Shown here: positions 56,786 through 64,000 of the stretch, piece by piece
Layout: the number at the start of each line of letters is the position of its first letter
How positions within the stretch are numbered: position 1 is the first letter of the stretch
DNA from: Nocardia seriolae NBRC 15557
Lineage (GTDB): Bacteria > Actinomycetota > Actinomycetes > Mycobacteriales > Mycobacteriaceae
NCBI RefSeq assembly: GCF_007990715.1
Contig: NZ_BJWY01000016.1
Location: forward strand, 24,743 to 88,742
Direction: 5' to 3'
Length of the DNA stretch: 64,000 bases
Notes under the pieces: generated by a model
Databases searched by the model: none
Seen by the model: the letters and a program-made list of their open reading frames with translations, nothing else
What the model was told of the DNA's origin: nothing
Position numbers and translations under genes: made by a program

Positions 56786-57175
56786 ATGTCCACCACCGAC
56801 ACCACCGTCGCCCGATTCCTCGACCGCCTGGCCGACGCCTGGAAGACCAACGACGGCACCGCCCTGGCCGAGCTGTTCACCACCGACGGCTCGATCATCA
56901 ACCCGTTCGGCGAACGCGCCGACGGCCGCCCCGCCATCGCCGCCATGTACACCCGCTACTTCGAGGGGATGCTCGCCGGAACCACCACGACCTGCACCCT
57001 CGACACCCTGCGCCCCGTCTCCGACACCACCGCCCTGCTCGACGCCGAACAGATCATCACCGCCTTCACCGGCGAAACCGCCCTGGCCGTCCACCTCTCG
57101 GCCCTCCTCCACCGCGACGGCGACACCTGGCAGTTCATCGACTGCCGCCCCTACGTCCCCGCCTCCCGCCCCTGA
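56786..57175 (+). CDS. SgcJ/EcaC-type SnoaL-like protein
   Basis: The 129-residue NTF2-fold protein has RFLDRLADAWKTNDGTALAE, LFTTDGSIINPFGERADGR and a final HRDGDTWQFIDCRPYVP strand, as in SgcJ/EcaC family proteins often found near natural-product genes. Catalysis is not predictable. ATG 56786 follows CGAGGAGC. It is divergent from the HD/LuxR gene across about 110 bases. Confidence 0.8.
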   Translation: MSTTDTTVARFLDRLADAWKTNDGTALAELFTTDGSIINPFGERADGRPAIAAMYTRYFEGMLAGTTTTCTLDTLRPVSDTTALLDAEQIITAFTGETALAVHLSALLHRDGDTWQFIDCRPYVPASRP

Positions 57176-57181
57176 ACCCGA

Positions 57182-57209
57182 CGCCTCGCCTGAACCCAAC
57201 GGCGAAGCG
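57182..57209. terminator. Imperfect hairpin after the SgcJ-like gene
   Basis: CGCCTCGCC and GGCGAAGCG pair imperfectly around a 10-base loop seven bases past the stop; GCCTCCCGC/GCGGGAGGC could extend it as a long-range outer stem. Confidence 0.35.
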
Positions 57210-57333
57210 GGAGGCCGAAATACCGACTCGCGCACGAAATGTGGGGTTCACCGAAGCGGGCTACGATTCGCGCACCACAGGATTCGCGCCAAGGGTTCGC
57301 CGTCGGCCGCAGGGAACAGGGAGGCGGCTCGAG

Positions 57334-58377
57334 ATGGCGCTTCGGATTTGGCTGAGCAGTGCCGGGGCCGCGAGTGTGCAGGTCATGCGGTTGCTGCGGG
57401 AGAACCCGGATGGGTTCGAGGTCCGCGTCTACGCCAGCAATGTGGATCCGGAGGCGGTGGCGCTGTCGGCGTGCGATGTGGCCGAGGTCGAGCCCCGCCA
57501 CGTCGGGAACGACGAGTACGCGCGGTTCGCCCTCGACTTCTGCCGGCGGCACGAGATCGACGTCCTCATCCCGCCGCGCCGACTCGACGCGCTGGCCGAC
57601 CGGCTGGAGGAGTTCGCCGCGGTGGGAACCAAGGTGATGTGCTCGCCACCGGCGGCGGTGCGGATGCTGACCAACAAGGTGCGCGCGTATGAATCCGCCG
57701 GGGCGGCCGGCATTCCCGTGCCGCCGTGGCGGGCGGTGTCGGACGCGGAGGGGTTCCGGGCGGCCGTGGCGGAACTGTCCGCCGAGGACGAGGTGCTGTG
57801 CCTGAAGCCCGCCGGGGAGTATTCGGCGTTCGGGTTCCGGGTCCTGGACGACCGGCCGCTGAGCATGGCGAGCCTGCTGGCCCCGGCCGAGCCCTCGGCC
57901 TCGGTCGACGCGGTGGCCGAGGCGTTACGGCGGGCGGCCGAGGAGGGGGAGCGGGTGCCCGAACTGCTGGTCATGCCCTACCTCGACGAGCCGGAGATCA
58001 GCATCGACTGCCTGTCGGCCCCCGGAGGCGAACTGCTGGTGGGCATTCCGCGGGCCAAGGAGGGCCGCTTCCGCACCGTGCTGGACGATCCGGAGCTGAC
58101 CGATATCGCCCGGCGATTGGTCAAGCACTTCGAGCGGTCGTGTCTGACCAACGTGCAATTGCGCTACTACAGGGGCGAACCGGTGCTGCTGGAGGCCAAT
58201 CCGCGCCCGTCGGCGGGCCTGTTCCACACCGCCTTCACCGGCGTGAACCTGCCCTGGTCCGCGGTTCGGCTGCTGCTGCACGGTGATCCGGGCCTGACGC
58301 GCCAGCCGCGGCTGGGCCTGCGCCTGGCCATCGCGGAGGCGGTCATGGAAGTCCTGCCGAACCCCGTCCTGTCGTAA
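57334..58377 (+). CDS. ATP-grasp ligase of carbamoyl-phosphate/PylC type
   Basis: The 347-residue protein has an N-terminal Rossmann-like domain (LRIWLSSAGAASVQVMRLLR), the lysine of KVRAYESAGAAGIPVPPWRA, adenine-hinge PELLVMPYLDEPEISIDC and the metal site VLLEANPRPSAGLF. It should join a carboxylate and an amine using ATP. It stands between a terpene cluster and an MFS exporter, so a small-molecule ligase is plausible. ATG 57334 is set by GGGAGG about 12 bases upstream. Confidence 0.85.
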   Translation: MALRIWLSSAGAASVQVMRLLRENPDGFEVRVYASNVDPEAVALSACDVAEVEPRHVGNDEYARFALDFCRRHEIDVLIPPRRLDALADRLEEFAAVGTKVMCSPPAAVRMLTNKVRAYESAGAAGIPVPPWRAVSDAEGFRAAVAELSAEDEVLCLKPAGEYSAFGFRVLDDRPLSMASLLAPAEPSASVDAVAEALRRAAEEGERVPELLVMPYLDEPEISIDCLSAPGGELLVGIPRAKEGRFRTVLDDPELTDIARRLVKHFERSCLTNVQLRYYRGEPVLLEANPRPSAGLFHTAFTGVNLPWSAVRLLLHGDPGLTRQPRLGLRLAIAEAVMEVLPNPVLS

Positions 58378-58387
58378 ACGAACGATG

Positions 58388-58445
58388 TTGACTTCACCGC
58401 ACTATAGCTATCTACACTCTGGCTATCGTCTACTAGAGCTAGACG
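58388..58445 (+). promoter_or_regulatory. MFS promoter with palindromes
   Basis: TTGACT (58388-58393) and TACACT (58413-58418) can serve as -35 and -10 with 19-base spacing. ATAGCTAT (58404-58411) and CGTCTA-N7-TAGACG (58427-58445) are inverted repeats inside and after the promoter, typical repressor sites. The stretch is strikingly AT-rich for this genome. Confidence 0.6.
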
Positions 58446-58452
58446 GGCAGTT

Positions 58453-59823
58453 GTGGAAGAGACTGTGGTGCGGGCCGATCCGCGGGTGCGGGCGACGGCC
58501 GTCGTCTGGATCCTGTGTTCGGCGTCGTTCATGGCCATGCTCGACGTGTTCGTGGTCAATGTGGCCTTCGGGCAGATCGGGGAGAGCTATCGGGGATCGT
58601 CGCTGGCGAACCTGAGCTGGGTGCTCAACGGCTACGCCATCGCCTATGCGGCGCTGCTGATTCCGGCGGGACGACTGTCGGATCGGCTGGGGCGCAAGAA
58701 CGGCTTCCTGATCGGACTGGCCGTCTTCACCCTGGCCAGCGCCCTGTGCGCGGTCGCGCCGACGCTGTGGCTGCTGGTCGCGTTCCGGGTGTTGCAGGCA
58801 GTGGGCGCGGCGGTGCTGACACCGGCCGCCCTGGGCCTGATGCTCACCGTGCTGCCGCCGGAGCGGGTGAGCGGCGCGGTGAAGATCTGGGCCACAACCA
58901 GTTCCGTGGCCGGGGCGCTCGGCCCGGTGGTGGGCGGCGCGCTGGCCGAGGTGTCGTGGCGGCTGGTGTTCGTGATCAATATTCCGGTCGGCATCGCGGC
59001 CGGCATCGCCGCCCTGCGCATGATTCCCGATCTGCGCCAGCGGTCCGGGGCCCGCATGCCCGACCTGGCGGGCGTGGCCCTGCTCATCGCCGCACTCGGC
59101 ACCCTGTCGCTGGGCCTGGTGGAGAGCGGCGCCTGGACCGGCGCGGCGGTGTGGACCGCGCTCGGCGTCTCGGCGATCCTGCTGGCGCTGTTCGTGATTC
59201 GAGTGCGCCGCCACGCCGATCCGGTGGTGCCGCCGCAGCTGTTCCGAGTGCGCTCCTTCGTCTGGGCCGACGTCACCGTGCTGGCGTTCTGCACCGCCTT
59301 CGGCGCGTCGTTCCTGAGCATGGTGCTGTGGCTACAGAACGTCGCGGGCTACGGCGCGCTCGAGGCGGGTTTCGCCATCGCGCCCGGACCACTGATGGTG
59401 CCGCCCTTCGCCGCCGTCGGCCAATGGCTGGTCCGCCGACTGCCGGTGAATGCCGTTGTCGCCCTGGGCAATCTGCTCTTCGCCGCCGGGACCCTCCTGT
59501 TGATCGCCGACTCCGGCACGCCTGTGCGCTACGCCCGCGACGTGCTGCCGGGCTGGATGATCATCGGCGCGGGCATCGGCCTCACCCTGCCCAACCTGAT
59601 CGCCACCGCCGTGGCCGAACTCCCCGCGGACCTGTCCGCCACCGGCAGCGCGGTGGTGAACACCGCCCGCCAGCTCGGCTATGTCCTGGGCGTCGCCATC
59701 CTGATCGCCGTCTTCGCCGCGGCCGCCGACCCGATCGCCGGGTTCCGCCACGGCTGGTGGTTCATTACCGCCACCGCGGTATTCGGGGCGGTCACCGCTG
59801 TGGGCGTCCGCGCGCGAGCGTAG
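58453..59823 (+). CDS. MFS exporter, DHA2 family
   Basis: The 456-residue transporter has about 14 helices with SFMAMLDVFVVNVAFGQIG in helix 1, LIPAGRLSDRLGRKNGFLIG (loop 2-3 motif), RVLQAVGAAVLTPAALGLML and the antiporter motif GALGPVVGGAL. It should export a drug or metabolite by proton exchange. GTG 58453 lacks a good ribosome site. Operators in its promoter point to a repressor not encoded next to it. Confidence 0.88.
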   Translation: MEETVVRADPRVRATAVVWILCSASFMAMLDVFVVNVAFGQIGESYRGSSLANLSWVLNGYAIAYAALLIPAGRLSDRLGRKNGFLIGLAVFTLASALCAVAPTLWLLVAFRVLQAVGAAVLTPAALGLMLTVLPPERVSGAVKIWATTSSVAGALGPVVGGALAEVSWRLVFVINIPVGIAAGIAALRMIPDLRQRSGARMPDLAGVALLIAALGTLSLGLVESGAWTGAAVWTALGVSAILLALFVIRVRRHADPVVPPQLFRVRSFVWADVTVLAFCTAFGASFLSMVLWLQNVAGYGALEAGFAIAPGPLMVPPFAAVGQWLVRRLPVNAVVALGNLLFAAGTLLLIADSGTPVRYARDVLPGWMIIGAGIGLTLPNLIATAVAELPADLSATGSAVVNTARQLGYVLGVAILIAVFAAAADPIAGFRHGWWFITATAVFGAVTAVGVRARA

Positions 59824-59845
59824 CGGCGCCACCCGGCACGTCGGG

Positions 59846-61009
59846 TCAGGCTCGCGAGGTGAGCAGGGCGGTCCCGGCGGCGGACGCGGCCACGGCAGCC
59901 GTTGCGTAGTCGCGCATTCGGGACTCGTAGGCGCGGAGCGCGGTGGCGGGGGATCGATCTCCGGTGCGCGGCGCGCCCAGCGCCTCGGCCAGGGTCGCCG
60001 CGTCCCGCAGGGCGGTGTTCGCGCCGAGTCCGGCCGCGGGGCTCATGGCATGGATGGCGTCGCCGAGCAGGGTGATGCGGTCCTCGGGGAGGGCGGGCAC
60101 GGTGTCCGCGGTGCGAACGGCGGTGGCGGCCACGGTATTCGGATCGGCCGCGGCGAAAGCGGCGCGCAGGCCCGGATGCCAGTCCGCGGTCGATTCGCCG
60201 ATCATCCGAAGGATTTCGGGGCCGGAGCGGTTCAGGTGACCGAGTGCATCGGCCGGGCCGAAGAACGCGAAGTAGAGATAGTCGGGCACCGGGGTCAATC
60301 CGGGGTGAGCCTCGAAAGGCTGGGGGCGGAACAGCATCGCGTCGAGGATGACGGCGTGGTCGGGAGCGAAGACGACGGAGGTGCCCGTCAGCAGGGAGGC
60401 GGGAAGGGCGGCCCGGGTCGACGGGGTGAGAACGATCTTCCCGTAGGTGCACGCGGCACCGGTTTCGCTCGGTTCCGGCAGCGACAACTGCTGTCGCACG
60501 GTGGAATTCGCGCCATCGGCGGCGATGAGAACATCCGCGGTGACCGTCGTGCCGTCCGCGAAACGGGCTGTCACCCGATCGTGGAACTCTGTCACGCGGG
60601 TCAGCGCCTTGCCGAAATGGACACGATCGGCGATTCCGCTCAGAAGCACCTCGCGCAGGGTCGAGCGATTCACGCTCAGGTCGCCGGGCACCTCGGGGGC
60701 GTCGGCGACCTCGCCGGGCGACCAGGTGTCCACGGCGCGGCCGACGATCTCGTTCATGCCGGTGTCGATGAACCGGCCGCCCGACAGCGTCACGGCGCAG
60801 GTCTCTCGAACCAGCTCGTAGAGGTCGTCCGGCAGGCACTGCCCGAGGCTCTGTCGTCCCTGCTCGTCGAGCCGGAATCGATAGCCCTGGGTGCGGCTGT
60901 TCAAGGCCGGGTCCCGCTCGAACACCTCGAACGCCACGCGCCGGCGGTGCAGTCCTTGCGCCAGGCACAGCCCGCCCAGACCCGCACCGATGATCGCCAC
61001 TCGCAACAT
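59846..61009 (-). CDS. FAD-dependent aromatic-type monooxygenase
   Basis: The 387-residue group A flavoprotein has the FAD motif RVAIIGAGLGGLCLAQGL, the DG motif ADVLIAADGANSTVRQQL and the GD motif RITLLGDAIHAMSPAAGLG, all intact. Such enzymes hydroxylate aromatic or polyketide substrates or inactivate drugs. ATG 61009 has AAGG 8 bases upstream and puts the FAD loop at the N-terminus; ATG 61024 is an alternative. Divergent from an AraC-type regulator. Confidence 0.9.
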   Translation of the reverse strand: MLRVAIIGAGLGGLCLAQGLHRRRVAFEVFERDPALNSRTQGYRFRLDEQGRQSLGQCLPDDLYELVRETCAVTLSGGRFIDTGMNEIVGRAVDTWSPGEVADAPEVPGDLSVNRSTLREVLLSGIADRVHFGKALTRVTEFHDRVTARFADGTTVTADVLIAADGANSTVRQQLSLPEPSETGAACTYGKIVLTPSTRAALPASLLTGTSVVFAPDHAVILDAMLFRPQPFEAHPGLTPVPDYLYFAFFGPADALGHLNRSGPEILRMIGESTADWHPGLRAAFAAADPNTVAATAVRTADTVPALPEDRITLLGDAIHAMSPAAGLGANTALRDAATLAEALGAPRTGDRSPATALRAYESRMRDYATAAVAASAAGTALLTSRA

Positions 61010-61046
61010 CGTCGACACCTTCATTCTTCCAATGGATTTCGTCAGC

Positions 61047-61063
61047 TAAGGTCACCCTAAAAT
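61047..61063. promoter_or_regulatory. Divergent promoter of FAD monooxygenase and AraC genes
   Basis: TAAGG-TCAC-CCTAA is a near-perfect inverted repeat (61047-61060) overlapping a -10-like TAAAAT (61058-61063) that reads toward the AraC gene. Confidence 0.4.
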
Positions 61064-61089
61064 GACCGACGGGCGGAAGGTGGCCAACC

Positions 61090-61839
61090 ATGACCCCGAA
61101 ACGGCCGGCCCGCACCGGCCCGCCGTTGCTGGCGATCACCCGGGCGGATATCGGCCCCGGCGGCGTTCTCGACTCCCATCGCCATGCCGAGCACATGATC
61201 GCCTGGGCGGCGACGGCCACCGCGACCCTGCGCACCGGCGCCCGCGACTGGCTCGTCCCCCCGACCCACGCGCTGTGGGTGCCCGCGGGCACCGACCACG
61301 CGGTCGAAATGCTGCGGCCCGGCGACTTCTGCGCCGTCGTGCTCGACCCGGCCCGCTGCCCGATCGACTGGCCCGAACCCACCGGAGTCCGGATCACCCC
61401 GCTGGTCCGCGAACTCATCCGCCACCTCGACGCGAACCCGCACCGCGACGACGCCGGACGGCAGGCCGAATCGCTGCTGCTCACCCTGCTGGAACCCGTG
61501 CCCACCACCACGTTCCAGGTCCCGCTGCCCGAGGACCCGCGCCTGCGCGTGATCGCCGACGCCCTCATCGCCGACCCCGGCTCCGACCGCGACCTGGCCG
61601 CCTGGGCGCATTTCGCCAACGCGAGCGTCCGCACCGTCAGCCGCCTGTTCGCCGCCGAGACCGGCATGACCTTCGCGCAGTGGCGCACCCGCGTCCGCAT
61701 CCGCGCGGCCCTCACCCACCTGGCCCGGGGCGCCTCGGTCGGCGCGACCGCGCGGGCCGTCGGATACCGGAAACCCAGCGCCTTCGCCGCGACCTTCCAC
61801 CGGCTGACCGGACAGCACCCGGGCGTCTATTCGCGCTGA
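61090..61839 (+). CDS. AraC-family regulator with cupin sensor
   Basis: The 249-residue protein has a cupin-like N-terminus (LDSHRHAEHMIAWAA, PPTHALWVPAGTDHAVEML) with metal-ligand-like histidines, and an AraC double HTH: DLAAWAHFANASVRTVSRLF and VGATARAVGYRKPSAFAATF then GQHPGVYS. GGAAGG 9 bases before the ATG fixes the start. It probably controls the divergent FAD monooxygenase gene. Confidence 0.86.
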   Translation: MTPKRPARTGPPLLAITRADIGPGGVLDSHRHAEHMIAWAATATATLRTGARDWLVPPTHALWVPAGTDHAVEMLRPGDFCAVVLDPARCPIDWPEPTGVRITPLVRELIRHLDANPHRDDAGRQAESLLLTLLEPVPTTTFQVPLPEDPRLRVIADALIADPGSDRDLAAWAHFANASVRTVSRLFAAETGMTFAQWRTRVRIRAALTHLARGASVGATARAVGYRKPSAFAATFHRLTGQHPGVYSR

Positions 61840-61908
61840 GCTCATCCCACTGTTCCGGAAATCCCGATCCAGCCCGCGGTCGCGCGGTTACAGTGGGCGT
61901 TCCAATTA

Positions 61909-61924
61909 GAAGCGTTTGCGCTTC
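61909..61924. promoter_or_regulatory. Short inverted repeat upstream of SGNH hydrolase
   Basis: GAAGCG-TTTG-CGCTTC is a perfect 6-bp inverted repeat 39 bases before the GTG start. Operator or small leader hairpin. Confidence 0.4.
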
Positions 61925-61962
61925 ACATATTTCGGTACGGATCGATAAGAGGTACACGGCCA

Positions 61963-62877
61963 GTGAAGAGTTCGGCACGGTTGCGGTTGCTCGCGGCGGC
62001 CACGGTCTGCGGCACCGCGGCTGTCCTCGCCGCGATGGCACCGGCCACGGCGGAAACATCCGACGGCAAAACCCTCGTGGTGCTCGGCGATTCCTTCTCC
62101 GCCAACGGGGCGATCCTCGACCTGCTGAACCCGGGCGGGGACACCGGCTGCAAACACGTGCCGACCTCCTGGCCGACCCAGCTGACGCAGCGAATGGGCT
62201 TGTCGCCGGATGACGTCGAGGACACCTCCTGTCAGGGCGGCTCCATCGACACCTCCGGCTGGACCCTGGTCCACCAGGTGAAACGCGCCATGTCCGACAA
62301 CGCCTTCGGGCCGCGCACCCACACCGTGACAATCCAGCTCGGCATGAACGACGCCTGGGGAACCGACAACCTGATCGCCCTGTCCCGCGCCATGCCCTGC
62401 CTCATCGACCTCATCAACGGCTGCGGCCCCGAAGCCACGGCCCAGGGCCGAGCCCCCGACCCGGACACCATCACCGCCCAGGCCTATGCCACCCGCATCC
62501 GCCAAGCCGTCGACTACATCCGCTACTACGCCCCGAACGCCCGCATCCTGCTCGTGGGCTACCCCGAGATCCACTCTCCCGGAAGCGATTCCGCCTGCGC
62601 TACCATCCTCGGCATCGACGTGGTCCAACCCCGGGCCGCCGCGATCACCGAATTCCTGGACCACCTCGACACCGCCCAACGCGATGCCGCCACCCTCCTG
62701 AACCTGACCTTCCTCGACACCCGGGCCCTGACCGCAGGCCACGGCCCCTGCACCCCCGACCCCTGGGTAGACGGCGTACTCGACCCCCGCACCGAACCCC
62801 TCGGCTTCCCCTGGCACCCCTCCGCCCGAGGCGACTCGATCCTCGCAACCGCCGTGCAGGAGTGGATCACCCGATAG
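61963..62877 (+). CDS. Secreted SGNH/GDSL hydrolase (1)
   Basis: The 304-residue exported protein has a signal peptide (ending APATAETS), block I VVLGDSFSANG with the serine nucleophile, block III-like QLGMNDAWG with the asparagine, and the C-terminal catalytic PWHPSARG. Cysteines in GCKHV, TSCQG, PCLID, GCGPE, ACATI and PCTPD suggest three disulfides, as in secreted actinobacterial lipases/esterases. GTG start. Converges on a second SGNH gene across a strong terminator. Confidence 0.88.
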   Translation: MKSSARLRLLAAATVCGTAAVLAAMAPATAETSDGKTLVVLGDSFSANGAILDLLNPGGDTGCKHVPTSWPTQLTQRMGLSPDDVEDTSCQGGSIDTSGWTLVHQVKRAMSDNAFGPRTHTVTIQLGMNDAWGTDNLIALSRAMPCLIDLINGCGPEATAQGRAPDPDTITAQAYATRIRQAVDYIRYYAPNARILLVGYPEIHSPGSDSACATILGIDVVQPRAAAITEFLDHLDTAQRDAATLLNLTFLDTRALTAGHGPCTPDPWVDGVLDPRTEPLGFPWHPSARGDSILATAVQEWITR

Positions 62878-62899
62878 CGAACGAGACTCCCGGCCCGCG

Positions 62900-62932
62900 T
62901 GCGCCTGCCGACTCCCGGAGTCGGCAGGCGCA
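62900..62932. terminator. Strong bidirectional terminator
   Basis: TGCGCCTGCCGACTC and its complement form a 15-bp perfect stem with a CCG loop between the two convergent SGNH hydrolase genes. Confidence 0.9.
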
Positions 62933-63009
62933 GGGGCGTCGGCCGGGCGGCTCATTTCCAGGCCGACGCGGTCCGGGTGCGCACGAGGCGCAGTGCGTTT
63001 TCGCCCGGG

Positions 63010-63867
63010 TCAGCCGAGGGCCGGAGCGATGACGCGCGCGGCGCCCTGCATGCCCTGTGCGGTGGGGTGATAGAAGAAGGTGGGTTGATCGACGAGGACG
63101 CCGTCGACCCATTCGGTTCCCACGGCCGCGCAGACGCCGTGTCCGGCGCTGGGGGTACGGATGTCGGCGTAGGTGGCGTTGTGGGCCAGGGCCTGTTGCT
63201 GAAGTGTTTGCATCAGATAGTCGAAGGTGGACTGGATGTAGTCGGCGTCGGCGGCCCACACCGGATCCTTGGGCCAGCAGCCACCGGCCTGGTAGTAGGT
63301 GAGATAGCCGGTCACCACGACCTTGGCCGCGGGGGCGAGCTTGTGGATTTGATCCAGTACGGCGCCGAAGGTGGGAGCGAATGTGTCGACGCGGGCGCGG
63401 AGTTGATCCACGCCGTTGACGACATAGAAGTTCTTGCAGTACGTCGCCGTCGACGACGGGGCCGGTGCGGGGTTGATGCAGGAGGGGACCACCGATCCCA
63501 TCTGAATGTCATTGGCGCCGACGGCGACCGTCACCAGATTGGTGTCACTGCTCAGCGCCTGGTATTGGGGAGCCACCGCACCGAACTGCTTGCCGGAGAA
63601 GTCGGCGGTGGTCGCGCTCGAACAGGTGACGTCTGTCAGCTGCGCACCGATCGCGGCGGCCACCAGGTGCGGCCAATTGTGATCCGACCGCAGGCATTGG
63701 GCATCGATCTGAGTGGGAATCAACGGCCCCGCCGCCGAGGAATCCCCCATGGCCACGTACTTGACCGTCGACTGCGCTGTCGCCGGTGCGGACATGACGC
63801 TGCCGACGGCCGCGGACCATCCGCCGAGCAGCAGCGCAAAGATCTTGATACCAGAGGTTTTACCCAT
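63010..63867 (-). CDS. Secreted SGNH/GDSL hydrolase (2)
   Basis: The 285-residue exported protein has a signal peptide (ending APATAQST), block I YVAMGDSSAAGPL with the serine, block III TVAVGANDIQMG with the asparagine, and the catalytic histidine in FFYHPTAQGMQG. Cysteines at QCLRS, TCSSA, SCINP, YCKNF, GCWPK and VCAAV suggest three disulfides. Its layout resembles the first SGNH protein but is not a simple duplicate. Family members are extracellular lipases or esterases. The start ATG is preceded by AAGGAAGAC. Confidence 0.88.
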   Translation of the reverse strand: MGKTSGIKIFALLLGGWSAAVGSVMSAPATAQSTVKYVAMGDSSAAGPLIPTQIDAQCLRSDHNWPHLVAAAIGAQLTDVTCSSATTADFSGKQFGAVAPQYQALSSDTNLVTVAVGANDIQMGSVVPSCINPAPAPSSTATYCKNFYVVNGVDQLRARVDTFAPTFGAVLDQIHKLAPAAKVVVTGYLTYYQAGGCWPKDPVWAADADYIQSTFDYLMQTLQQQALAHNATYADIRTPSAGHGVCAAVGTEWVDGVLVDQPTFFYHPTAQGMQGAARVIAPALG

Positions 63868-64000
63868 GTCTTCCTTGCTTTCGTAAGGGCCGCCGTTGGC
63901 CCGAGCAATAAGTGAGACCGCTTGATGTCACTATTGGAAGTAGAGCATGCCGGTACCTGCACGCATGTTGGATTCGAGATGATCCGCGTCGATTAGTACT

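Noticed and set aside
59679..61715. 678-residue minus-strand frame over the FAD monooxygenase and AraC genes
   Set aside because: Crosses a divergent promoter and lacks motifs; both genes are clear in other frames.

Overview
The window is 64 kb of high-GC DNA from an actinobacterium, most likely Nocardia or a close mycolic-acid-bearing relative. This is inferred from gene content and order: dapB followed by a small membrane protein, dapA-RNase J and ftsK in the mycobacterial order, a mycothiol-type TIGR03085 protein, an MTB12-like lipoprotein, an EthA-like monooxygenase, a DATIN-like hibernation factor, DUF5753/DUF397 pairs, and many GTG/TTG or leaderless starts. I see no rRNA, tRNA, insertion sequence, integrase or CRISPR array.

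Layout. 1-7.1 kb: membrane protein, methyltransferase, zinc alcohol dehydrogenase, nucleotide kinase-like protein, phytase-like lipoprotein, dapB and its overlapping partner, secreted SRPBCC protein. 7.1-14.9 kb: hibernation factor with a possible DosR-like box, PAS-domain and flavodoxin genes, a divergent EthA-like monooxygenase/AurF-like diiron pair, ATP-grasp and GNAT proteins. 14.9-17.7 kb: macro-domain pseudogene, two small genes, XRE-DUF5753/DUF397 pair. 17.7-22.6 kb: allantoin operon (GntR regulator, racemase, DUF6986 protein, allantoicase, PuuE-type allantoinase) whose regulator carries an in-frame amber codon. 22.6-30.3 kb: MarR/MFS, nucleoside deaminase, ArsR/ArsM, TetR/VOC, DUF1992, flavodoxin-like and a frameshifted GIY-YIG-like gene. 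30.4-33.4 kb: response regulator, histidine kinase and a second kinase-like protein without visible catalytic motifs. 33.5-43.8 kb: ribbon-helix-helix protein, dapA, RNase J, two small exported proteins, TIGR03085 protein, a STAND regulator cut at its P-loop, ftsK. 43.9-52.2 kb: AraC regulators (one truncated), a hydrolase pseudogene, an acyl-CoA dehydrogenase behind a KstR-type box, an Ig-like secreted protein. 52.2-64 kb: terpene synthase-P450 pair, HD/LuxR regulator, ATP-grasp ligase and MFS exporter, FAD monooxygenase divergent from AraC, two convergent SGNH hydrolases.

How genes work together. dapA and dapB act in lysine/diaminopimelate synthesis. The allantoin operon should turn allantoin into ureidoglycolate and urea. 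The terpene synthase makes a hydrocarbon that the adjacent P450 probably oxidises. Strong hairpins separate several convergent or adjacent units. Six genes look decayed (macro domain, GntR, GIY-YIG, STAND, hydrolase, AraC), which is many for a window with otherwise ordinary core genes. The least expected features are the amber codon in the allantoin regulator, the kinase-like third gene of the two-component operon, two 20-bp-period tandem repeats, and the redox-themed PAS/flavodoxin pair.
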